NCBI GenBank assembly: GCA_049583635.1
Contig: JBAUWF010000058.1
Span: forward strand, 1-11,485
Length of the DNA stretch: 11,485 nucleotides
DNA from: Dokdonella_A sp049583635
Lineage (GTDB): Bacteria; Pseudomonadota; Gammaproteobacteria; Xanthomonadales; Rhodanobacteraceae
Direction of reading: 5' to 3'
In this document: positions 5,686 through 11,485 of the stretch, piece after piece
Position numbering within the stretch: position 1 is the stretch's first letter
Layout: each line of letters opens with the position of its first letter
Notes under the pieces: model-generated
Database searches by the model: none
Seen by the model: only the letters and a program-made list of their open reading frames with translations
What the model was told of the DNA's origin: nothing
Made by a program: the position numbers and the translations under genes

Positions 5686-6708
5686 ATGTTGATTTCGCAC
5701 AAAGTCCGCATCGCGGCATTCGCCCTAGCAAGCCTGCTCGGTATCGCATCGGTACAAGCCGCCGATGTCACCGGTGCCGGTTCCAGTTTCGTCTACCCGG
5801 TGCTGTCGAAATGGTCGGCGGCCTATGCCGACAAGACCGGCAACCACATCAACTACCAATCGATCGGTTCGGGTGGCGGCATCGCCCAGATCGAGGCTGG
5901 AACGGTCGATTTCGGCGCATCCGACAAGCCACTACCGGACACGGACCTCCAGAAGTTCGGCCTCGGTCAGTTTCCGACCGTAATCGGCGGCATCGTGCCC
6001 GCGCTCAACGTCGAAGGTATTTCCGCCGGCACGTTGGTGCTGGATGGCAAGACGCTTGCCGATATCTTTCTCGGCAAGATCACGATGTGGAACGACGCGG
6101 CGATTGCCGGACTGAATCCGGGCATATCGCTGCCGGCGACAAAGGTCACGGTGGTGCATCGTTCCGATGGTTCGGGGACGTCGTTCAACTTCACCAACTA
6201 TCTGTCCAAGGTCAGTGCGGACTGGAAGAGCAAGGTCGGCGAAGGCACGGCAGTGCAGTGGCCGGTCGGTATCGGCGGCAAGGGCAATGAAGGCGTCTCG
6301 GCCTATGTGAAGCAGATCAAGGGTTCGATCGGCTACGTCGAGTATGCCTACGCGCTCAAGAACGATATCGGTTATGCGCTGATGAAAAATGCGGCCGGCA
6401 AGACCCTCAAGCCGAGCGGCGAGACATTCCAGGTTGCGGCCGCTACGGCTGACTGGAAGCACGCCAAGGATTTCAATCTGATCATGACCAATGCCCCGGG
6501 TGCCGACGCGTGGCCGATCACGGCGACGACCTGGGTCATCATGTACAAGCAGCCGAAGAATGTCGCCAACAGCAAGGTCGTGTTCGACTTTTTCAAGTGG
6601 GCGCTGGAGAATGGCCAGAAGCAGGCCGAGTCGCTGGACTATGTGCCGCTGCCGGCAACATTGGTCGCGCAGATCGAGGCCTACTGGAAGTCGCAGTTCA
6701 CCATGTAG
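5686..6708 (+). CDS. pstS: Periplasmic phosphate-binding protein PstS
   Basis: The soluble receptor of the high-affinity Pst transporter, 340 residues with the signal peptide. A short basic start and hydrophobic core end at ASVQA (residue 25), a signal peptidase I site, giving a mature N-terminus ADVTGAGSSF. Phosphate-contacting loops of the family are present: GAGSSF (30-35), GSGGG (61-65), DFGASD (75-80) and HRSDGSGTS (158-166). ATG 5686 is chosen because AGGAG (5676-5680) precedes it at proper spacing and the signal peptide begins there. The in-frame ATG at 5626 lies inside the fourth PHO half-site, upstream of the predicted transcription start. It is the first gene of pstSCAB-phoU and, as a binding protein, is expected to be made in excess of the permease. 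Identification is secure. Confidence 0.97.
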   Translation: MLISHKVRIAAFALASLLGIASVQAADVTGAGSSFVYPVLSKWSAAYADKTGNHINYQSIGSGGGIAQIEAGTVDFGASDKPLPDTDLQKFGLGQFPTVIGGIVPALNVEGISAGTLVLDGKTLADIFLGKITMWNDAAIAGLNPGISLPATKVTVVHRSDGSGTSFNFTNYLSKVSADWKSKVGEGTAVQWPVGIGGKGNEGVSAYVKQIKGSIGYVEYAYALKNDIGYALMKNAAGKTLKPSGETFQVAAATADWKHAKDFNLIMTNAPGADAWPITATTWVIMYKQPKNVANSKVVFDFFKWALENGQKQAESLDYVPLPATLVAQIEAYWKSQFTM

Positions 6709-6721
6709 CGTCACGGTTTGC

Positions 6722-6781
6722 GCGGCAATGGATGCCGCCATCTGCAACGCAGCACGCGCAGCCCTTTCGGGTTGCGCGTGC
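6722..6781 (+). promoter_or_regulatory. Two hairpins between pstS and pstC
   Basis: A small stem (GCGGCA 6722-6727 with TGCCGC 6733-6738) is followed by a strong 13-pair stem: GCACGCGCAGCCC (6752-6764) with GGGTTGCGCGTGC (6769-6781), loop TTTC, one G-T pair. No T tract follows, so it is not a complete intrinsic terminator. In many binding-protein transport operons such a hairpin protects the upstream message from 3' exonucleases or partly stops transcription, giving more binding protein than permease. I infer the same role here. Confidence 0.72.
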
Positions 6782-6788
6782 ACTGCGC

Positions 6789-6794
6789 AATAAT
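6789..6794 (+). promoter_or_regulatory. Possible internal -10 element before pstC
   Basis: AATAAT in the context GCGCAATAATCG lies directly after the pstS hairpin and 22 bases before pstC ATG 6817; the phoB promoter has the same AATAAT hexamer. No PHO box or clear -35 accompanies it, since the space upstream is taken by the hairpin. It might give a low constitutive supply of the permease genes, but the evidence is slight. Confidence 0.25.
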
Positions 6795-6816
6795 CGTCGA
6801 GCCGGCTCCTCTTCGC

Positions 6817-7791
6817 ATGAACGTGTCCACCAACTCCGCGATTTTTCACGATGTCGAACAGCGTGCGCGCAGGGACGCGCGTCATGACCGCGTGTTTCGC
6901 TTGGTGCTGCGCGCGTGCGCGCTGCTCGTGCTCGCCGCATTGCTCGGCGCCGCAGCGTCCACGCTGTGGGGTGGCCGCGAGGTGCTGTTCGGCCAGGGCT
7001 GGCACTTCCTGACCACTCAGACCTGGAATCCGGTCGAGAACGAGTACGGTGCACTCGCGCCGATATACGGAACCCTGGTGACTTCGCTGATCGCGATCGT
7101 CATCGCTGTGCCGGTCAGTTTCGGTATCGCGCTGTTCCTGACCGAAATCGCGCCGTCATGGTTGCGCGGACCGGTTGCCACGGCCATTGAGCTGCTGGCG
7201 GCGATTCCGTCGATCATCTATGGCATGTGGGGTTTGTTCGTATTCGTGCCGTTCATGGCCAACCACGTAGAACCTGCACTGTCCGCGACGCTGGGCAAGC
7301 TGCCCGTGATCGGAGCGCTGTTCGATGGGCCACCGTTGGGCCTTGGTGTGCTGACTGCCGGCATCGTGCTGGCGATCATGATCGTGCCGTTCATTTCATC
7401 GGTGATGCGCGAGGTGTTTCAGACCGTGCCCGCGCGCCTCAAGGAATCCGCCTACGCCCTGGGCTCGACCACCTGGGAAGTGGCATGGGACGTCGTGCTT
7501 CCATACACGCGCTCGGCGGTTATCGGCGGCATCTTCCTCGGCCTCGGCCGTGCACTCGGCGAGACCATGGCGGTCACCTTCGTTCTCGGCAATGCCTACA
7601 CCATCACCGCTTCGCTGCTGATGCCGGGCACCTCGATCGCTTCCTCGGTCGCCAATGAGTTCAACGAGGCGGTCGGGCTGCATCGCTCGGCGCTGATCGC
7701 GCTCGGCTTCCTGCTGTTCGTGGTGACCTTCATCGTGTTGTTGATCGCGCGACTGATGCTGCGCCGTCTGTCGCAGAAGGAGGGCAACTGA
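6817..7791 (+). CDS. pstC: Phosphate ABC transporter permease PstC
   Basis: One of the two inner-membrane subunits forming the phosphate channel, 324 residues. About six hydrophobic spans can be seen, the first near residues 28-48 and the last close to the C-terminus. A periplasmic loop follows the first span (containing FLTTQTWNPVENEYGALAPI, a PstC hallmark). The cytoplasmic EAA coupling loop that docks on PstB reads ESAYALGSTTWEVAWDVVLP and continues to LGRALGET. ATG 6817 is chosen because it gives the usual length and N-terminus. The frame extends upstream to a TTG at 6718, but that would translate through the intergenic hairpin. No good ribosome site precedes the ATG. The stop shares one base with the pstA start (TGATG), implying translational coupling. 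Confidence 0.95.
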   Translation: MNVSTNSAIFHDVEQRARRDARHDRVFRLVLRACALLVLAALLGAAASTLWGGREVLFGQGWHFLTTQTWNPVENEYGALAPIYGTLVTSLIAIVIAVPVSFGIALFLTEIAPSWLRGPVATAIELLAAIPSIIYGMWGLFVFVPFMANHVEPALSATLGKLPVIGALFDGPPLGLGVLTAGIVLAIMIVPFISSVMREVFQTVPARLKESAYALGSTTWEVAWDVVLPYTRSAVIGGIFLGLGRALGETMAVTFVLGNAYTITASLLMPGTSIASSVANEFNEAVGLHRSALIALGFLLFVVTFIVLLIARLMLRRLSQKEGN

Positions 7792-8660
7792 TGGCCATGG
7801 GGATCTACCGCAGGCGCCGGATTTTCAACATCGCTGCGTTGACCGTGAGCGGTCTCGCTACCGTCTTCGGGCTCGTCTTTCTAGCTTGGATCCTCTGGGT
7901 CACGGTGGCGAGCGGCCTTGGCGCGCTCAGCGGCGCGCTGTTCACCAAGGGCATGGCCTATGGGGCCGAGGGCGGGCTGTCCAATGCGATCGTCGGCAGT
8001 CTGATCATCGACCTTATGGCTATTGCCATCTGCGCGCCGATCGGGGTCATGGCAGGGACCTACCTGGCCGAATTCGCGAGCCGCTCCAAACTCGGCGCAA
8101 CGATTCGCTTCCTCAACGACATCCTGCTGTCGGCGCCGTCGATCGTGCTCGGTCTTTTCGTGTACGTCATCGTGGTGCTGCCGACGACCTCGTTGACGCA
8201 CGGCAATGTGAGTTTTTCCGGCTTCGCGGGCTCGGTGGCTCTGGCCCTGATCGGGCTTCCGGTCATCGTCCGCACTACCGACGAAATGCTGCAGCTCGTA
8301 CCCGGCACGCTGCGGGAGGCCGCGTTGTCGCTGGGCGTTCCGCAATGGAAGCTGACGACCCAGGTGCTGTTGCGTGCGGCCGGGTCCGGTATTGTCACCG
8401 GCATACTGCTGGCACTGGCGCGTCTCGCCGGCGAAACGGCACCGCTGCTGTTCACCGCATTCGGCAATAACTACATGACGTTCAAACCACTGGACAAGAT
8501 GGCCAGCCTTCCGGTAGCTATTTATCAGTACACCAACGACCCGAACCCCAAGATGCATGCAATCGCCTGGGCCGGAGCCCTGATGATCACGATGTTCGTG
8601 CTGGCGCTCAGCCTTCTGACCCGCCTGCTGTTCTCGCGCCGGAAGGTGAGCCATGAATGA
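7791..8660 (+). CDS. pstA: Phosphate ABC transporter permease PstA
   Basis: The second channel subunit of the Pst transporter, 289 residues, typical length. A hydrophobic first span near residues 14-37 (LTVSGLATVFGLVFLAWILW) is followed by five more. The EAA coupling loop reads EAALSLGVPQWKLTTQVLL and continues to LARLAGETAPLLFTA, a PstA signature. The protein ends in a basic tail (FSRRKVSHE). A strong ribosome site AAGGAGGG (7777-7784) lies six bases before ATG 7791, within the end of pstC; a second ATG at 7797 is less well placed. Its stop overlaps the pstB start by eight bases, so pstC, pstA and pstB are probably translated as a coupled unit in fixed ratio. Confidence 0.96.
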   Translation: MAMGIYRRRRIFNIAALTVSGLATVFGLVFLAWILWVTVASGLGALSGALFTKGMAYGAEGGLSNAIVGSLIIDLMAIAICAPIGVMAGTYLAEFASRSKLGATIRFLNDILLSAPSIVLGLFVYVIVVLPTTSLTHGNVSFSGFAGSVALALIGLPVIVRTTDEMLQLVPGTLREAALSLGVPQWKLTTQVLLRAAGSGIVTGILLALARLAGETAPLLFTAFGNNYMTFKPLDKMASLPVAIYQYTNDPNPKMHAIAWAGALMITMFVLALSLLTRLLFSRRKVSHE

Positions 8661-9465
8661 CGTCGCCATGCCGGCAATGACGCCAGCGGCCGTTTCGCCT
8701 GTCGCGAGCGGGCGGATCAAGATCCAGGTACGCGATCTCGATTTTTTCTACGACAGTTTCCATGCGCTCAAGCACATCAGCATGGATGTCGAAGAAAAAA
8801 AGGTGACTGCGATCATCGGTCCCTCGGGTTGCGGCAAGTCCACCTTGCTGCGTGTCTTCAATCGCATTTACGCGATTTACCCCAAGTTCGAGGCGAGCGG
8901 CGCGGTGATGCTGGATGGCGAGAACATTCTCGCCCCCGGATATTCGGTGAACCGGCTGCGCAGCAAGGTCGGCATGGTGTTCCAGAAGCCGGTGCCGTTC
9001 CCGATGACCATTTTCGAAAACGTCGCCTACGGTATCCGCCATCACGAAACGCTCAAGCGCAAGGCCATGGGCGAGCGTGTCGAGCAGGCGCTGCGCGCCG
9101 CCGCCTTGTGGGACGAAGTCAAGGACAAGTTGACACAAAGCGCATTGAGTCTGTCCGGCGGCCAGCAGCAGCGCCTGTGCATTGCGCGCGGCATTGCGCT
9201 CAGACCGCAAGTCCTGTTGCTCGATGAACCCACATCGGCATTGGATCCGACCGCCACCAGTCGTATCGAACAGTTGATCGAGGAGTTGAAGCGCGATTAC
9301 ACGATCGTCATCGTTACGCACAACATGCAGCAGGCCGCGCGCGTGTCCGACATCACGGCGTTCATGTATATCGGCGAACTGATCGAAGTCGGCGACACCG
9401 AAAAAATGTTTACCCGGCCAGACCGCAAACAGACCGAGGACTACATCACCGGCCGCTTTGGCTGA
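8653..9465 (+). CDS. pstB: Phosphate ABC transporter ATPase PstB
   Basis: The cytoplasmic ATPase that drives phosphate import as a homodimer under PstC/PstA, 270 residues. All ABC motifs are intact: Walker A GPSGCGKST (56-64), Q-loop with Q111 in MVFQKP, signature LSGGQ (167-171), Walker B VLLLDEPTS (187-195) with catalytic E192, and the switch histidine H223 in VTHNMQQAARVSD. The stretch RVFNRIYAIYPKFEASG after Walker A and the end TEDYITGRFG are characteristic of PstB rather than other importers. About 20 extra N-terminal residues rich in Ala and Pro precede the ABC fold, which is common in the family. A ribosome site AAGGTGAG (8643-8650) lies within the end of pstA. Identification is secure. 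Confidence 0.98.
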   Translation: MNDVAMPAMTPAAVSPVASGRIKIQVRDLDFFYDSFHALKHISMDVEEKKVTAIIGPSGCGKSTLLRVFNRIYAIYPKFEASGAVMLDGENILAPGYSVNRLRSKVGMVFQKPVPFPMTIFENVAYGIRHHETLKRKAMGERVEQALRAAALWDEVKDKLTQSALSLSGGQQQRLCIARGIALRPQVLLLDEPTSALDPTATSRIEQLIEELKRDYTIVIVTHNMQQAARVSDITAFMYIGELIEVGDTEKMFTRPDRKQTEDYITGRFG

Positions 9466-9485
9466 GGGCGAGGGATCCAACCACG

Positions 9486-10214
9486 ATGAGCACATCCAAA
9501 GAACACATCATCCGCAGCTATGACGACGAACTCAACCGGCTGACCGGCGAGATCGTGCGCATGGGCGAGCTGGCCGTGTCACAGCTCGAGGCGGCCATTG
9601 ATGTCGCCGAGCGTCGGGACGAGCGCGCCGCCATGCGTGTGCTGGACAATGACGATGCCATCGACGAGATGGAGCACCAGATCAGCCATGACGTCGTGCG
9701 CCTGCTGGCTCTGCGCGCACCGATGGCACGTGATCTTCGCGAAGTGTTCGCGGCGCTTCGAATCGCGGCCGACATTGAGCGCATCGGTGATTACGCGGCC
9801 AACGTTGCCAAGCGCTCCATTCCGTTGTCGATGGTCGCTCCGGTTACGCCGGCCCGCGGGTTGTATCGTCTGTCGGAACTGGCCGCCGCTTCGGTCAGGA
9901 AGGTACTCGCCGCCTACAGCGACGGCGATGCCGAGCGCGCGCACGCGGTGTGGCGCGACGACGTCAAACTCGACGAGGCCTATACCGGCCTTTTTCGCGA
10001 ACTACTGACCTACATGATGGAAGATCCGCGCAGCATCACCTCGTGTGCCCACCTTCTGTTCATGGCCAAGAACATCGAGCGGATCGGCGATCACGCCACC
10101 AATATTGCCGAAAACGTCTGGTTCCTGGTCAAGGGCGAGCCGATGCCCGGCCAGCGTCGCAAGGGCGATGAGACCTGCGACGCCGAGATATCGAATCTTG
10201 CTGGCAAGTCGTAG
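9486..10214 (+). CDS. phoU: Phosphate signalling regulator PhoU
   Basis: A 242-residue helical protein that links the Pst transporter to PhoR, restraining Pho activation and phosphate uptake when phosphate is plentiful. It shows the duplicated three-helix PhoU fold, each half with its metal-site helix: LRIAADIERIGDYAANVAKR (about residues 92-111) and FMAKNIERIGDHATNIAENV (about 193-212). The first helix has the usual start SYDDELNRLTGEIVRMGELA. It begins 20 bases after pstB, preceded by the purine stretch GAGGGCGAGGGA (about 9464-9475), and closes the operon. In a cell whose PhoR has no membrane anchor, PhoU may be the main physical link between PhoR and the transporter; that is inference. 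Length matches the family (about 235-245). Confidence 0.96.
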   Translation: MSTSKEHIIRSYDDELNRLTGEIVRMGELAVSQLEAAIDVAERRDERAAMRVLDNDDAIDEMEHQISHDVVRLLALRAPMARDLREVFAALRIAADIERIGDYAANVAKRSIPLSMVAPVTPARGLYRLSELAAASVRKVLAAYSDGDAERAHAVWRDDVKLDEAYTGLFRELLTYMMEDPRSITSCAHLLFMAKNIERIGDHATNIAENVWFLVKGEPMPGQRRKGDETCDAEISNLAGKS

Positions 10215-10227
10215 GATCGCAATCGCA

Positions 10228-10278
10228 CGCGCCGGGCGGGTGCGGGCGAACTGCCCGCCGACGCCCGCAACCGGCGCG
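10228..10278. terminator. Nested GC hairpin between phoU and the convergent gene
   Basis: An outer 8-pair stem CGCGCCGG (10228-10235) with CCGGCGCG (10271-10278) encloses an inner 8-pair stem TGCGGGCG (10241-10248) with CGCCCGCA (10262-10269). It fills most of the 65 bases between the phoU stop and the end of the convergent beta-helix gene. No T tract follows on either strand, so it is not a canonical intrinsic terminator. It probably marks the 3' ends of both messages by blocking exonucleases or by pausing polymerase. Confidence 0.55.
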
Positions 10279-10279
10279 A

Positions 10280-11485
10280 CTATTGACCTTCGAAGCCGTC
10301 GCAGAAAATGGTGTCGGCGTTGGCGCAGCCCAGCACGGTGTCGAGCTGGATTTCGTAGGCGCCGAGGTCCATCGGCCCGAAGTTGTCTGGAACATTCGGC
10401 AGATCGACGACGCGTCGTTTGCGGTCGAGATCGGTAGGCGTCCCGTTGGTCTCCATCGGCGCGGAATCGACGCCGAGCGACGTCGGCACCAGATGGTAGT
10501 CGCCATTCGCGGGGTCAACGAAGGTCGGCTCGCCCTCCTGTACATAGACCGTATCCGGCAACGTACTGCCGTCGTTGGTAAGCACATAGGCCACGGAGTT
10601 CGGATCGGTGATTGCCGGATCGACGGTGGCGGTGCCGGGCTGGTCGATGATGCTGTTGCGAAGGCCAAACGAGCCTGGCGCGAGGAACGCATACGGCGCG
10701 CCGATCTGGTCGCCGGCAATCGTGCATGAGTCGATGCCCAGATAGGCGTCGTTGCCGTCCGTTTTCGCGATCAATTCCTGTGTCAGCGTATTGCCGGCAA
10801 GCAGGCAATTGCGTAGTCCAACATGCCCCGGGGCATCGCTGACCTGGCGCAATACATGGGCGCCGGAATTGCCGCGCATGCTGAAGCGATCGGCATCCAG
10901 AGTCCCTCCACTCTGGACGAGGATCGTCGAACCGGCCGTCGGCTGACCAGTGGCATCTGCGGCGACATTGCCGTTGATCTCGTTGCACGGCACGCCTGCG
11001 GCGCAGGCGACGGCGCCGAGCGCGGGCGGCGCTTCGGGAGTTACGCATTCACTGAACGTTGCGATATTGATGGCTACGGTGTCACCGATGAATGTGAAAC
11101 CATCGAAATCTTCATCCGCGTAAATCGCGGCACCTTCCTGCGCCACGTTGTCATGCATCCTGAAGTCATACGCACAAAGGGTGGAACCGCTAGACGAACC
11201 GGAGTTCGGTTTGAGATAGACGCCGCCACCCGTGGCTGACGCGCCGTTGTCGGCAATCTGGACCGGATTGTTCGCATCGGTGGTGAAGACCCGGACGATC
11301 GCATCCTGGTCACTGTCGTTGACCGCGAGAGCCGCGATGCCACCGCCGTACTGCGCGTCGTTGAACTGGATGACCGCGCTACCGTTGTAGCCGGGCGAGC
11401 CGATATCGGCCCGCGCCGGTCCGAGCACCTCGATGCCGCCGCCGTAGCCGTTAGGCGCATGATTGAAGCCGATCAACGTATTCGG
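10280..11485 (-). CDS. Secreted right-handed beta-helix protein, 5' end outside window
   Basis: The last 402 codons of a minus-strand gene whose frame is still open at the window edge (it begins ...PNTLIGFNHAPNGYGGG). The product is rich in Gly, Asn, Asp, Ser and Thr, with short repeated turns such as YGGGIEVLG, YGGGIAALAV and TGGGVYL, typical of parallel beta-helix or polymorphic outer-membrane-protein repeats. The end of the helix shows the pattern of choice-of-anchor-Q / beta-helix surface proteins: PTFVDPANGDYHLVPTSLGV, then a TDLDRKRRVVD block, then GPMDLGAYE. The extreme C-terminus is ADTIFCDGFEGQ. An 'IFxDGFE' ending recurs in exported proteins of Lysobacterales as I remember them and may be a sorting or anchoring tag. 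The protein is probably secreted or cell-surface bound; ligand and function are unknown, and no link to phosphate is visible. A TTG at 11474-11476 is not credible as the start because the repeat pattern continues upstream. Confidence 0.8.
   Translation of the reverse strand, partial: PNTLIGFNHAPNGYGGGIEVLGPARADIGSPGYNGSAVIQFNDAQYGGGIAALAVNDSDQDAIVRVFTTDANNPVQIADNGASATGGGVYLKPNSGSSSGSTLCAYDFRMHDNVAQEGAAIYADEDFDGFTFIGDTVAINIATFSECVTPEAPPALGAVACAAGVPCNEINGNVAADATGQPTAGSTILVQSGGTLDADRFSMRGNSGAHVLRQVSDAPGHVGLRNCLLAGNTLTQELIAKTDGNDAYLGIDSCTIAGDQIGAPYAFLAPGSFGLRNSIIDQPGTATVDPAITDPNSVAYVLTNDGSTLPDTVYVQEGEPTFVDPANGDYHLVPTSLGVDSAPMETNGTPTDLDRKRRVVDLPNVPDNFGPMDLGAYEIQLDTVLGCANADTIFCDGFEGQ

Noticed and set aside
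6718..6816. Extended pstC start at TTG 6718
   Set aside because: The extra 33 residues are translated from the intergenic hairpins and do not resemble PstC. ATG 6817 gives the usual length.
5932..7005. A 357-codon open frame on the minus strand across pstS and the pstC start
   Set aside because: Shadow of conserved genes. The product is basic and low in structure, with no ribosome site or domain seen, and it would cross the pstS-pstC hairpin.

Overview
The window looks like chromosomal DNA of a GC-rich Gram-negative gammaproteobacterium, most probably of the order Lysobacterales (Xanthomonadales). I infer this from the style of the phosphate genes, an outer-membrane porin beside pstS, and a beta-helix surface protein with a C-terminal 'IFCDGFE' tail. 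Genus cannot be read from the sequence.

Region 1 (1 to about 1610) looks foreign or rearranged. It is visibly GC-richer than the rest. It holds the 3' end of an aromatic-ring-hydroxylating dioxygenase beta-subunit gene whose 5' part is not recognisable, then an apparently complete bestrophin-family channel gene. Next comes a short stretch whose reading frame looks like the N-terminus of ThiS joined to a scrap of an IS91-family transposase. That scrap runs in frame into an N-terminally truncated TPR-type protein (to 2258), so the 1485-2258 gene appears to be a three-part chimera at a recombination scar.

Region 2 (2259-10279) is a phosphate-starvation (Pho) locus. phoB has a perfect PHO box upstream and overlaps phoR by ATGA. 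PhoR aligns to the cytoplasmic part of other PhoR proteins but lacks the N-terminal membrane segments. A porin gene on the minus strand converges on phoR and ends at a clear intrinsic terminator. Between the porin and pstS lies a 325-base divergent control region with two arrays of four 11-base-spaced PHO half-sites, one facing each way. pstS-pstC-pstA-pstB-phoU follows as an operon. A strong hairpin separates pstS from the permease genes, and pstC/pstA/pstB start and stop codons overlap. Together these genes let phosphate cross the outer membrane (porin), be captured in the periplasm (PstS), be pumped across the inner membrane by the ABC transporter (PstC, PstA, PstB), and report supply through PhoU and PhoR to PhoB.

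Region 3 (10280 to the end) is the 3' part of a minus-strand gene for a secreted right-handed beta-helix protein, cut by the window edge and converging on phoU across a nested GC hairpin. I found no tRNA, rRNA, CRISPR array or complete mobile element. The core Pho locus is conventional. The points worth a second look are the chimeric gene, the anchorless PhoR, the paired PHO arrays and the C-terminal tail.
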